DNA from: Pseudomonadales bacterium
GTDB lineage: Bacteria > Pseudomonadota > Gammaproteobacteria > Pseudomonadales > Halieaceae
Direction: 5' to 3'
NCBI GenBank assembly: GCA_024234855.1
Contig: JACKNN010000001.1
Coordinates: 310,001-374,000 of the forward strand
Length of the DNA: 64,000 nucleotides
In this document: positions 18,440 to 27,002 of the stretch, piece by piece
Numbering within the stretch: position 1 is the first letter of the stretch
How the letters are laid out: each line of letters opens with the position of its first letter
The notes under the pieces: model-generated
Seen by the model: the letters and a program-made list of their open reading frames with translations, nothing else
Databases searched by the model: none
What the model was told of the DNA's origin: nothing
Program-made: the position numbers and the translations under genes

Positions 18440-19846
18440 ATGTCAGAGCAAACTCTGAACCTGATAAAAGAGAACGAAGCGCGCTGGGTTGACCTGCGCT
18501 TCACCGATACCCGCGGCAAAGAGCAACACGTCACCATCCCGTCCAAGGAAGTAAAAGAAGAGTTTTTTGAAGGCGGCAAGATGTTCGACGGCTCGTCCAT
18601 CTCCGGCTGGAAAGGCATCAACGACTCCGACATGGTGCTGATGCCCGACGACAGCACCTCGGTGCTGGACCCCTTTACCGACGACGCCACGGTCATCCTG
18701 CGCTGCAACGTGGTGGAGCCCATGACCATGCAGGGCTACGATCGCGACCCCCGCTCTGTTGCCCAGCGCGCGGAGGCCTACCTCAGGACCACCGGTATCG
18801 GCGACACCGCCTTTTTTGGCCCCGAGCCCGAGTTCTTCATCTTCGACGACGTCAAGTGGCAGATCGATATGAGCGGCGCCACCTGCAAGATTTCCTCCCA
18901 GGAAGCCGCCTGGTCATCGAACCACGAGTTCGAAGAAGGCAATACGGGCCACCGCCCCGGCGTGAAGGGGGGCTACTTCCCCGTGCCGCCGGTTGACTCG
19001 CTGCACGATATCCGCGCCGCCATGTGTACCGCCATGGAGCAGATGGGCCTGGACATCGAGGTGCACCACCACGAGGTGGCCACCGCCGGCCAGTGTGAGA
19101 TTGGCGTGCGCTTCAACACCATGGTGAAGAAGGCCGACGAAGTACAGATACTCAAGTACTGCGTGCACAACGTGGCGCATGCCTACGGCAAAACCGCCAC
19201 CTTCATGCCCAAGCCCATCGTTGGCGACAACGGTTCCGGCATGCACGTGCACCAGTCCATTTCCAAGGACGGCAAGAACCTGTTCGCCGGCGACGGCTAT
19301 GCCGGTCTGTCGGATGAAGCGCTGTACTACATCGGCGGTATCATCAAGCACGCCCGCGCCCTGAACGCGTTCACCAACCCGTCCACCAACTCGTACAAGC
19401 GCCTGGTACCCGGCTTCGAAGCACCGGTGATGCTGGCCTACTCGGCCCGCAACCGCTCCGCCTCAATCCGTATCCCCTATGAGCCCAGCCCCAGGGGCAA
19501 GCGGATCGAGGTTCGCTTCCCCGACCCCACCGGCAACCCGTACCTGGCCTTCGCAGCCATGATGATGGCTGGCCTGGACGGCATCCAGAACAAGATGCAC
19601 CCGGGTGAAGCAGCCGACAAGGACCTGTACGACCTGCCCCCGGAAGAGGGCAAGCTGATCCCGACGGTGTCCTCCAGCCTGGAAATGTCGCTGGAAGCGC
19701 TGAAAGCGGACCACGCCTTCCTGACAGCGGGCGGCGTATTCTCAGAGGATATGATCGAAGCCTACATCGAGCTGAAGGAAACCGAGATTCAGCGCCTGAA
19801 CATGACCACTCACCCGGTCGAGTTCGAGATGTACTACTCGCTGTAA
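18440..19846 (+). CDS. glnA: Glutamine synthetase, type I
   Basis: A 468-residue GSI-beta enzyme making glutamine from glutamate, ammonia and ATP; the active form is a cytoplasmic dodecamer. Visible motifs are the metal/ATP residues in FFGPEPEFF, the NGSGMHVHQS block, and the adenylylation loop with tyrosine 397 in KDLYDLPPEE. It should therefore be regulated by GlnE-type adenylylation. A strong GGAGG site precedes the ATG. Transcription is from the sigma-54 promoter upstream, and a terminator follows. Confidence 0.98.
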   Translation: MSEQTLNLIKENEARWVDLRFTDTRGKEQHVTIPSKEVKEEFFEGGKMFDGSSISGWKGINDSDMVLMPDDSTSVLDPFTDDATVILRCNVVEPMTMQGYDRDPRSVAQRAEAYLRTTGIGDTAFFGPEPEFFIFDDVKWQIDMSGATCKISSQEAAWSSNHEFEEGNTGHRPGVKGGYFPVPPVDSLHDIRAAMCTAMEQMGLDIEVHHHEVATAGQCEIGVRFNTMVKKADEVQILKYCVHNVAHAYGKTATFMPKPIVGDNGSGMHVHQSISKDGKNLFAGDGYAGLSDEALYYIGGIIKHARALNAFTNPSTNSYKRLVPGFEAPVMLAYSARNRSASIRIPYEPSPRGKRIEVRFPDPTGNPYLAFAAMMMAGLDGIQNKMHPGEAADKDLYDLPPEEGKLIPTVSSSLEMSLEALKADHAFLTAGGVFSEDMIEAYIELKETEIQRLNMTTHPVEFEMYYSL

Positions 19847-19868
19847 TCTGCGGCCGGGCAGTACCGAG

Positions 19869-19894
19869 GCCCGCTCATTCGAGCGGGCTTTTTT
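19869..19894 (+). terminator. Intrinsic terminator of glnA
   Basis: GCCCGCTC-ATTC-GAGCGGGC followed by six Ts: a perfect 8-bp stem with a 4-base loop, about 20 bases after the glnA stop. Confidence 0.92.
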
Positions 19895-19943
19895 ATGCCC
19901 GGGCTTTTCTGCTAGTGTGAGCCCTGTTGACAGGACGATTACG

Positions 19944-20507
19944 GTGACCGTTATGAGAAGCTTACTGCTGGCCGCATTGCTGCTGCTTCCGCAGCTCTGC
20001 CTGGCGCAGATCTACAAGACTGTCGATCAGTACGGCAACGTGAGCTATTCGGACACACCGCCGGCGAGCGGGCCGTCCGAAGAAGTTAAATTGCGGGAAA
20101 CCAACAGTGCCCCGCCCCCCGAGATGCCGGAGGCCCCGGCTGGAGGCGCCGAAACCGCCGCGGATGACCCCGCCGCCGTCAGTTACAGCGTCGCGGTGGC
20201 GTCACCCGCCAACGAAACCACCATTGCCATGGGGCCGGGGAATTTTTCCGTCAGCGCATCGGTCGAGCCGGCGCTGGCCGAGGGCACGCTGCTGCAGCTG
20301 TTCGTGGATGGCGCGCCCTCCGGCACGCCCCAGACGAGTAATACCTGGGGGCTCACCAACGTCTTTCGCGGCGCCCACGACATCACCGTGGCCGTCATTG
20401 GCGCCAGCGGCGAGCAGTTGGCAAGCTCCGCACCCGTCCGGGTGTATGTATTGCGGCCATCGGTCAACTCCCCCAACAAGTCGCGTCCGCGTCCCACCCC
20501 CCACTAG
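19944..20507 (+). CDS. Exported DUF4124-domain protein
   Basis: About 187 residues with a signal peptide (MRSLLLAALLLLPQLCLA) followed at once by a DUF4124 segment (IYKTVDQYGNVSYSDTPP). A proline/alanine-rich linker and a beta-rich C-terminal domain of about 90 residues come after it. It is presumably periplasmic, function unknown. Such genes commonly sit between glnA and ntrB in related bacteria. The start is uncertain: the GTG at 19944 has an AGGA site 8 bases ahead, while the ATG at 19953 starts the signal peptide directly. Confidence 0.78.
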   Translation: MTVMRSLLLAALLLLPQLCLAQIYKTVDQYGNVSYSDTPPASGPSEEVKLRETNSAPPPEMPEAPAGGAETAADDPAAVSYSVAVASPANETTIAMGPGNFSVSASVEPALAEGTLLQLFVDGAPSGTPQTSNTWGLTNVFRGAHDITVAVIGASGEQLASSAPVRVYVLRPSVNSPNKSRPRPTPH

Positions 20508-20548
20508 AACCGGACGGCAATAAGTCTGGACAGCCCCTCGCCCTTGTT

Positions 20549-20563
20549 GCACCATTATGGTGC
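20549..20563. promoter_or_regulatory. NtrC-binding site upstream of ntrBC
   Basis: GCACCATTATGGTGC is a perfect 15-bp inverted repeat matching the NtrC consensus. It lies about 210 bases upstream of ntrB, in the 266-base gap after the DUF4124 gene. I found no clear sigma-54 promoter between it and ntrB, so it may repress a sigma-70 promoter, as autoregulatory NtrC sites do. Confidence 0.78.
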
Positions 20564-20773
20564 GCGACGGGGCCAAGGGGTGCTCATGCCGCTGCCCGGA
20601 TTGCGGCAATGGCTGAAATGTCGGCACTGATCCAAAATATGCGAGCACTTACTTACCTCACAACCCTTTTATAACAATTAGTTTGTCTTAATTTCCAGCA
20701 ACACGCTTTGTTGGCTCTATTTTTGCTTTTTGTAGGTGCTGACCGCGCAAAGGCGTTCGAATATGGGGCAGTG

Positions 20774-21826
20774 ATGGAGCAGGACATACTGGATAACATC
20801 AGCACAGGCGTGCTGGGATTGGACGCGGAATTGCGGGTTACCAGCCTGAATACGGCGGGCGAGGCGCTGTTGAAAGCGTCCTCCACACGCTCCCTGGGGG
20901 TGCATGCCCGTCAACTCGTGCTGGACCCCGGCGAGTGGCTGGCAAGCCTGCGGCAGGTGCTGGCAAGCAAACACCCGCTGACACGTCGCGGCATGCCGCT
21001 GACCCTGCACACGGGCGAGGAGATCCATGTCGACCTGATCATCACCCCGGTGGGAAGCGAGCGGGACAGCCGGCTGCTGGTGGAACTGCAGCCGGTGGAC
21101 CGGCTGCTGAAAATCAGCCGGGAGGAGGGCCTGCTGCATGCCCAGGAGACCACCCGGGCCGTGATCCGCAGCCTCGCCCATGAGATCAAGAATCCGCTGG
21201 GGGGGGTGCGCGGCGCGGCCCAGCTGCTGGCGCGAGAACTGCCCAACGAGGATCTGGCGGAGTACACCCGGGTCATCATCCGCGAGGCCGACCGCCTGCG
21301 CGACCTGGTGGACCGGCTTCTCGGGCCCCACCAACAGCTGCAGCTGCAGTCCCTGAACATCCATGAAGTGCTCGAACATGTACGCAACCTGATCCTGGCG
21401 GAATCGCACAATACCGTGGAGCTGGTCCGGGATTACGATCCCAGCCTGCCCGAATTCTCTGTTGACCGCGCCCAGATGATCCAGGTCGTGCTCAATATCA
21501 TGCGCAATGCGCTGCAGGCGGCACCCGACCCCCGCGCCTGCGTTATCACCCTGCGCACACGCTCGCGCCGCCAGTTCACCATAGGCGCTGAGCTGCACCG
21601 TCTGGTCTGCCAGGTCGATATCATCGACAACGGCCCCGGCATACCCGCCGCCATCGAGCACGCCATTTTCGTGCCCATGGTCACGGGCCGTGCCGAGGGC
21701 ACCGGGCTCGGGCTCGCCATAGCCCAGTCCGTGGTCAACCACCATGGCGGCCTGCTGGAGTGCGAAAGCACCCCGGGCAACACCCGCTTCACTCTATACC
21801 TACCGATGGGACAGCAACATGCCTAA
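20774..21826 (+). CDS. ntrB: Nitrogen sensor kinase NtrB (GlnL)
   Basis: About 350 residues: an N-terminal PAS domain, then the H-box SLAHEIKNPLGG with the phosphorylated histidine at 136, the N box NIMRNALQA, and the G boxes DNGPGIP and GTGLGLAIA. It is soluble, as NtrB is, and phosphorylates or dephosphorylates NtrC depending on PII signalling. The ATG at 20774 follows a GGGG site; the longer frame from 20708 is not needed. It overlaps ntrC by 8 bases. Confidence 0.95.
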   Translation: MEQDILDNISTGVLGLDAELRVTSLNTAGEALLKASSTRSLGVHARQLVLDPGEWLASLRQVLASKHPLTRRGMPLTLHTGEEIHVDLIITPVGSERDSRLLVELQPVDRLLKISREEGLLHAQETTRAVIRSLAHEIKNPLGGVRGAAQLLARELPNEDLAEYTRVIIREADRLRDLVDRLLGPHQQLQLQSLNIHEVLEHVRNLILAESHNTVELVRDYDPSLPEFSVDRAQMIQVVLNIMRNALQAAPDPRACVITLRTRSRRQFTIGAELHRLVCQVDIIDNGPGIPAAIEHAIFVPMVTGRAEGTGLGLAIAQSVVNHHGGLLECESTPGNTRFTLYLPMGQQHA

Positions 21827-23237
21827 ACAAGCCAGGGTCTGGGTCGTGGACGATGACAGCTCGATCCGCTGGGTGCTGGAACGCGCCCTCAACCAGGCCG
21901 GTATCGACAATGAGAGCTTTGCCGACGGCGACCAACTGCTCAAGCGTATGGCCTCCGAACAACCGGACGTAATCATCAGCGATATCCGTATGCCCGGCAC
22001 CGACGGCCTGCAACTGCTGTCGATACTCAGCGAGAGGCACCCGGAGCTGCCGGTGATTATCACCACCGCCCACTCCGACCTCGACAGCGCCGTGGCCTCC
22101 TACCAGCGCGGCGCGTTCGAATACCTGCCCAAGCCCTTCGATCTCGACGAGGTGGTGGCGATTACCGAGCGGGCACTGGCCCAGGCCCGGGAAAAGCGCG
22201 GCGACCAACCCGAAGCCGGGCTGCTGCCCCAGACCGAGATCATCGGCGAGGCCCCGGCCATGCAGGAGGTATTTCGCGCCATCGGCCGGCTTGCGCACTC
22301 CAACATCACTGTGCTGATCAATGGTGAATCCGGCACTGGCAAGGAACTGGTGGCACGGGCGCTGCATCGCCACAGTCCGCGGGCGCACAACCCCTTTATC
22401 GCCCTGAATATGGCGGCCATACCCAAAGACCTGCTGGAGTCAGAACTGTTCGGCCACGAGAAAGGCGCCTTCACCGGCGCCAACACCCGGCGCACCGGCC
22501 GTTTCGAGCAGGCCGACGGCGGCACCCTGTTCCTGGACGAGATCGGTGATATGCCGGCGGATACCCAGACCCGCCTGCTGCGGGTGCTGGCGGACGGCGA
22601 ATTTTACCGGGTGGGGGGCCATCTGCCGGTACACGCCAATGTGCGCATCATCGCGGCCACCCACCAGGACCTGGAGGCGCTGGTGCAGCGCGGTGATTTC
22701 CGCGAAGACCTGTTCCACCGCCTGAATGTCATCCGTATCCACATCCCCAAGCTGTCGGAGCGGCGGGAGGATATTCCCCGCCTGATGCAGTATTTCCTGC
22801 AGCGAGCCGCGGAGGAGTTGGGCGGCGATACCAAGATCCTGCTGCCCAGGACCCAGGAGTTCCTTTCGAACCTGGACTGGCCCGGCAATGTGCGCCAGCT
22901 GGAAAACACCTGCCGCTGGCTTACCGTCATGGCCTCCGGCCGGGAGGTCCACCTGCGCGACCTGCCGCCGGAACTCGGCAAGACCTCGCCGCGGACGAAC
23001 ACCGCCAGCCCCTCGGACTGGCGTGACCAACTGTCCCAGTGGGCACGCAACGAACTGCTCCAGGGCAAGGAACAGATTCTGCGCGAAGCCCTGCCGGCCT
23101 TTGAGCAGGTCATGATCGATGTCGCCCTGCAGCATACCCAGGGCAGGAAGCGCGACGCCGCCGAGCTGCTGGGCTGGGGCCGCAACACCCTGACCCGCAA
23201 ACTCAAGGAACTCGGCCTGTCCGACCCGGGGCAGTAA
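21819..23237 (+). CDS. ntrC: Nitrogen regulator NtrC (GlnG)
   Basis: About 472 residues: a receiver domain with phospho-acceptor D55 (SDIRMPG), a sigma-54 AAA+ domain with Walker A GESGTGKE, the sigma-54-contacting GAFTGA loop and Walker B LFLDEIGD, and a C-terminal Fis-type helix-turn-helix (KRDAAELLGWGRNTLTRKL). It is the enhancer-binding activator of glnA, and the sites upstream of glnA and ntrB are its likely targets. The start codon lies inside the end of ntrB, indicating coupled translation. Confidence 0.97.
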   Translation: MPKQARVWVVDDDSSIRWVLERALNQAGIDNESFADGDQLLKRMASEQPDVIISDIRMPGTDGLQLLSILSERHPELPVIITTAHSDLDSAVASYQRGAFEYLPKPFDLDEVVAITERALAQAREKRGDQPEAGLLPQTEIIGEAPAMQEVFRAIGRLAHSNITVLINGESGTGKELVARALHRHSPRAHNPFIALNMAAIPKDLLESELFGHEKGAFTGANTRRTGRFEQADGGTLFLDEIGDMPADTQTRLLRVLADGEFYRVGGHLPVHANVRIIAATHQDLEALVQRGDFREDLFHRLNVIRIHIPKLSERREDIPRLMQYFLQRAAEELGGDTKILLPRTQEFLSNLDWPGNVRQLENTCRWLTVMASGREVHLRDLPPELGKTSPRTNTASPSDWRDQLSQWARNELLQGKEQILREALPAFEQVMIDVALQHTQGRKRDAAELLGWGRNTLTRKLKELGLSDPGQ

Positions 23238-23272
23238 CTGGCCTCCGGCTGTCCCGGCAGTTACCATGCGCC

Positions 23273-23737
23273 ATGCTCAGAATCGTGCTCTACCAGCCGG
23301 AAATCCCGCCCAACACCGGCAATATCATCCGCCTGTGCGCCAACACCGGCTGTTCACTGCACCTGGTAGGCCCGCTAGGCTTCGAGCTGGATGATCGCCG
23401 GATGCGCCGCGCCGGGCTCGATTACCGGGAGTATGCCGACATTCAACTCTACCCGGACCTGGACACTTTCCTGCAACGCAACCAGCATCCGCGCCTTTAC
23501 GCTGCCACGACCCGCGCCACCCGGGCCTACCACCAGCTCGATTTCCAGACGGGGGACGCCATATTGTTCGGGCCGGAAACCCGGGGCCTGCCGGTCGAGT
23601 TGCTGGATGCTCTGGGCGAGGCGTCCGCCTTTCGCATCCCCATGCTGCCCCACAGCCGCAGCCTCAACCTGAGCAACGCCGTCGCCGTGGTGGCGTACGA
23701 GGGGCTGCGGCAGCTGGGGTTTCCCGCATTACTCTGA
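23273..23737 (+). CDS. trmL: tRNA (cytidine(34)-2'-O)-methyltransferase TrmL
   Basis: A 154-residue SPOUT methyltransferase, the TrmL length. Visible are the N-terminal PEIPPNTGNIIR motif, the knot motif FGPETRGLP and the C-terminal RSLNLSNAVAVVAYE. It methylates the ribose at wobble position 34 of tRNA-Leu isoacceptors. It follows ntrC closely (35-base gap). Confidence 0.95.
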   Translation: MLRIVLYQPEIPPNTGNIIRLCANTGCSLHLVGPLGFELDDRRMRRAGLDYREYADIQLYPDLDTFLQRNQHPRLYAATTRATRAYHQLDFQTGDAILFGPETRGLPVELLDALGEASAFRIPMLPHSRSLNLSNAVAVVAYEGLRQLGFPALL

Positions 23738-23771
23738 TACTCGCTCCGGATCTATAGCGAATACCTCACCG

Positions 23772-23884
23772 TCCCGAGTATGGCGGGCTGGATCGCCGGA
23801 CCCGCCGTAAACCCATCCATGGGGGTTTGGGCTCGGCATCCATGCCCCACACAGTCCGGCGATCCAGCCCGCCATACTCGGGAC
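23772..23884. repeat. 31-bp perfect inverted repeat with structured 51-bp loop
   Basis: The left arm 23772-23802 (beginning GTCCCGAGTATGG) is the exact reverse complement of the right arm 23854-23884. The loop 23803-23853 contains smaller dyads, including AAACCC/GGGTTT and GGCATCCATGCC. The element lies between the converging trmL and secB genes. It is far longer than a terminator stem and has no T-run at its ends, so it looks like a palindromic dispersed repeat (REP- or MITE-like). No coding potential. Confidence 0.85.
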
Positions 23885-23916
23885 TACCACCGAAAGTGCA
23901 GATAGTTGGGCGTTAA

Positions 23917-23938
23917 AAAAGGGGCCGCAGCCCCTTTT
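23917..23938 (-). terminator. Terminator of the secB operon
   Basis: AAAAGGGGC-CGCA-GCCCCTTTT. On the minus strand, the stem GGGGC/GCCCC is followed by six Ts, about 20 bases after the secB stop. The symmetric A/T flanks make it potentially bidirectional. Confidence 0.85.
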
Positions 23939-23955
23939 CAAGCCAGCCGCATGAA

Positions 23956-24447
23956 TCAGTGCGTTGCGGGCTCACCCGCTGGCTGGCCAGCCTGGGCCTG
24001 GGCCAGCGCCTGCTGGTACATGGCGTCGAAGTTGATCGGTGCCAGCATGACCGGCGGGAAGCCGCCTTTCACGCAGAGGTTGTCGATGCACTCACGGGCG
24101 TAGGGAAACAGGATATTCGGCGCCGCGGTGGCGACGATACGGCGCAGGTCTTCCGCCCCGAAACCGGTGATAAAGAAGATGCCGGCCTGCTGCACCTCAA
24201 TCAGGAAAGCGGTCTCACCGTCGACCTTGGCGGTAATGGTAATGGTCAGCACCACCTCGAAGTTACCGCTCTCGTCGATCTTGTCGCTCTTGGTGCCGAG
24301 GTCGACGCTGACCTGCGGCTGCCACTGCTTCTTGAATACCGCGGGCGTGGCAGGGGACTCCAAAGAGATATCCTTGGTGTAGATACGCTGCAGTGAGAAC
24401 TGCTGCTGTGCTTGTTCCTGTGTGCCTGCTACCTGTTCATCGGCCAT
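23956..24447 (-). CDS. secB: Protein-export chaperone SecB
   Basis: About 163 residues, the usual SecB size. The family core is clear: FSLQRIYTKDISLESPATP near residue 17 and the LFPYARECID...GGFPPVMLAPINF block. SecB tetramers hold preproteins unfolded and deliver them to SecA. The start at 24447 has a GGAGG site 8 bases ahead; the ATG five codons upstream lacks one. It is the last gene of the rhodanese-grxC-secB operon. Confidence 0.97.
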   Translation of the reverse strand: MADEQVAGTQEQAQQQFSLQRIYTKDISLESPATPAVFKKQWQPQVSVDLGTKSDKIDESGNFEVVLTITITAKVDGETAFLIEVQQAGIFFITGFGAEDLRRIVATAAPNILFPYARECIDNLCVKGGFPPVMLAPINFDAMYQQALAQAQAGQPAGEPATH

Positions 24448-24486
24448 CGAGCCGTCCTCCATTGGGTGGGATTGATTTGGCGGCGC

Positions 24487-24750
24487 TCAGGACGCCATTG
24501 CAAGTAATTCGTCGAGGCGGCCCTGCCTCTCCAGCAGTGCAAGGTCGTCATAGCCGCCCACGTGGTGTTCACCTATCCAGATCTGCGGCACGGTGTACCG
24601 TCCACTGCGCACTTCCATTTCCTGGCGCCGGTCCGGCTGCCCATCGACCGCGATATCCGTAAAGCTGACCTGCTTGCTCTCCAGCAGACCCCTCGCCCGT
24701 ATGCAATAGGGGCAGAACCGGGTCGAGTACATGACTACGCGAGTGCTCAT
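24487..24750 (-). CDS. grxC: Glutaredoxin 3
   Basis: An 87-residue glutaredoxin with the dithiol active site CPYC near residue 13, the cis-proline loop TVPQIWI, and the glutathione-binding GGYDDL segment. It is a cytoplasmic disulfide reductase using glutathione. It begins 6 bases after the rhodanese gene and is followed by secB after 39 bases. Confidence 0.95.
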   Translation of the reverse strand: MSTRVVMYSTRFCPYCIRARGLLESKQVSFTDIAVDGQPDRRQEMEVRSGRYTVPQIWIGEHHVGGYDDLALLERQGRLDELLAMAS

Positions 24751-24756
24751 ACAGGG

Positions 24757-25176
24757 TCAGGATTTACTGATCACGGGCAACTGAAGATTGCTCCATTCCA
24801 TCATGCCGCCGGTCATCTTGTAGACCCGGCTGAACCCGGCCGCTTTCAATTGCTTGCCGGCGGCGCCGGACTGCTGCCCCATCTTGCACACCAGTACAAC
24901 GGGCCTGTCCCTGTACTTTTCGAGCTCAGCCATCCGCGCGGCCAGCTTGGCGGCGGGAATGTGCTGGGACTCGACGATATGTCCGGCCTTGTAATCCGCG
25001 CTGTCGCGCAGGTCGACGAATACGCCCTGCTCGGCGTTGATCAGGTTGATGGCCTGCTGCGGCGAAACCGAGGGACCGGATTTGCGGGCCTCGTGCAACA
25101 CCAACAGCGTCACCACGACCATCAGCGCCAGTGCCAGCATCCACTGTTGGGTCAGAAACTCGAGAAATAAGGCCAT
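24757..25176 (-). CDS. Membrane-anchored rhodanese-like protein
   Basis: A 139-residue protein with one N-terminal membrane helix (about 12-28) and a single rhodanese domain. The domain shows the DLRDSADYKAGHI motif and a putative active-site cysteine in CKMGQQSG. It is probably a sulfur carrier or transferase at the inner-membrane face; the substrate is unknown. First gene of the operon with grxC and secB, an arrangement conserved in Pseudomonas. Confidence 0.88.
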   Translation of the reverse strand: MALFLEFLTQQWMLALALMVVVTLLVLHEARKSGPSVSPQQAINLINAEQGVFVDLRDSADYKAGHIVESQHIPAAKLAARMAELEKYRDRPVVLVCKMGQQSGAAGKQLKAAGFSRVYKMTGGMMEWSNLQLPVISKS

Positions 25177-25223
25177 AGCAAAGCAATCGTTGAGTGGGTG
25201 GCAAATAACATCGGCGGTGGCCG

Positions 25224-25243
25224 CCCGTCCGCCGGCGGACGGG
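25224..25243. other. 20-bp perfect palindrome upstream of the rhodanese operon
   Basis: CCCGTCCGCCGGCGGACGGG is its own reverse complement and lies about 50 bases upstream of the rhodanese start, in the 265-base gap shared with gpmI. It may be a regulatory dyad or leader stem; function unknown. Confidence 0.4.
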
Positions 25244-25441
25244 GCTGCTCAAAAAGGCGGCAAGTATACAGGCTAGCGCTGGGCGCAACCAGCCCCGGGG
25301 GCTGCGGCCCAGCCCAGATAGGCAATGCGCTCCCGGTCCGGACACGGTAAAATGCGGCGCCAGCGTGCCCAGTCACCCAGATTGTTACATTTACACCCAC
25401 GTCACTAACCGCGGCTGCGGCCGGCTCCAACAGGATAGAAG

Positions 25442-26998
25442 ATGAGCAAAGGCGACAGGAAAACCACTGTGTTGATCGTACTGGATGGCTGGGGCTACCG
25501 GGAAGACAGTCGTGACAATGCCATCGCCCTGGGCAATACGCCGGTGTGGGACCGGCTGTGGCAGCAGGCCCCGCACACCCTTGTCTCCGGCTCCGGCCTG
25601 GACGTGGGCCTGCCCGCGGGGCAGATGGGCAACTCCGAGGTGGGCCACATGAGCCTGGGGTCCGGCCGGGTGATTTACCAGAATATCACCCGCATTGACC
25701 AGGCCATCGCCGATGGCAGCTTTGACCGCAATCCGGCCTACTGCAGTGCGATCGACAGGGCGACCGCCGCCGGGGGCGCAGTACACGTCCTTGGCCTGCT
25801 GTCCGCCGGCGGCGTGCACAGCCATGAGCAGCAGATCTTCGCCGCCGTGCGCCTGGCCGCCGCGCGCGGCGCAACAAGGGTTTACCTGCACGCCTTCCTC
25901 GACGGCCGCGACACCCCGCCGCGCAGTGCCGGCGCCTCGCTGGAACAAGCCGAGTCCCTGTTTGCCGAACTTGGCTGTGGCCGCGTGGCCAGCATCACCG
26001 GCCGCTACTACGCCATGGACAGGGATAACAACTGGGATCGCGTGGAGAAGGCCTACCGGCTGCTGACCGAGGGCAACAGTGAGCACCGTGCCGCCGACCC
26101 CATGGCCGCGCTGCAAGCCGCCTATGGGCGCGATGAAAACGATGAGTTCGTGCTGCCAACCGTGATCCGGGCCGACGATCAGCCGGCAGCCCTGGTGGCG
26201 GATAATGACTGCGTCCTGTTCATGAACTTCCGCGCCGACCGCGCCCGCGAGTTGACCCGCGCCTTTGTCGAGCCCGGCTTTGACCAGTTCGCGCGCAGGG
26301 TGGTACCCAGGCTGGCGGATTTTGTGATGACGACCGAGTACGCCGCGGATATTCAGGCCAGCTGCGCATTTGCGCCGCAAAGCCTCAGCAACGTACTGGG
26401 TGACTATCTGGCGCAACAGGGGATGACACAGCTGCGCATCGCCGAAACCGAAAAATATGCCCACGTCACCTTTTTCTTCAGCGGTGGTCGCGAGGAGCCG
26501 TTTCCGGGCGAGGATCGCGAGTTAATCAAATCCCCCGCGGTGGCCACCTACGACCTGCAGCCGGAGATGAGCGCACCGGAGCTGACCGATAAACTGGTCG
26601 CGGCGATTCGCTCGGGCAGGTACGACCTCATTGTGTGCAACTACGCCAACGGCGATATGGTGGGGCATACCGGTATCCTGGCCGCGGCCATCAAGGCGGT
26701 GGAAGCCCTGGACGAGTGCCTGGGGCGGGTGGAAGAGGCACTGCTGGAGGTGGGCGGCGAGGCGCTGGTTACCGCCGATCACGGCAACTGTGAGCAGATG
26801 CTCGACTACGAGTCCGGGCAGCACCATACACAGCACACCACCGACCTTGTTCCCCTGGTGTACATCGGCAGGCGCCGGGTTCAGCTTGACCCGGCCGGCG
26901 GCAAACTGGCTGATATTGCGCCGACCCTGCTGGCAATGATGGGCCTGCCACAACCGCCGGAAATGTCCGGGGCCAACCTGGCCCGTCTCCCCGACTGA
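25442..26998 (+). CDS. gpmI: 2,3-bisphosphoglycerate-independent phosphoglycerate mutase
   Basis: A 518-residue metal-dependent mutase interconverting 3- and 2-phosphoglycerate. Metal and nucleophile motifs are visible: VLDGWGYRED near the N-terminus, the serine in GNSEVGHM, and the late metal sites in NGDMVGHTG and TADHGNCEQM. It is the first gene of gpmI-envC-ctpA, a conserved grouping of glycolysis with envelope genes. Confidence 0.97.
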   Translation: MSKGDRKTTVLIVLDGWGYREDSRDNAIALGNTPVWDRLWQQAPHTLVSGSGLDVGLPAGQMGNSEVGHMSLGSGRVIYQNITRIDQAIADGSFDRNPAYCSAIDRATAAGGAVHVLGLLSAGGVHSHEQQIFAAVRLAAARGATRVYLHAFLDGRDTPPRSAGASLEQAESLFAELGCGRVASITGRYYAMDRDNNWDRVEKAYRLLTEGNSEHRAADPMAALQAAYGRDENDEFVLPTVIRADDQPAALVADNDCVLFMNFRADRARELTRAFVEPGFDQFARRVVPRLADFVMTTEYAADIQASCAFAPQSLSNVLGDYLAQQGMTQLRIAETEKYAHVTFFFSGGREEPFPGEDRELIKSPAVATYDLQPEMSAPELTDKLVAAIRSGRYDLIVCNYANGDMVGHTGILAAAIKAVEALDECLGRVEEALLEVGGEALVTADHGNCEQMLDYESGQHHTQHTTDLVPLVYIGRRRVQLDPAGGKLADIAPTLLAMMGLPQPPEMSGANLARLPD

Positions 26999-27002
26999 CC
27001 CT

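Noticed and set aside
20564..20773. Sigma-54 promoter in front of ntrB
   Set aside because: TGGCTG near 20610 lacks a TTGC element at the right distance; no -24/-12 pair fits.
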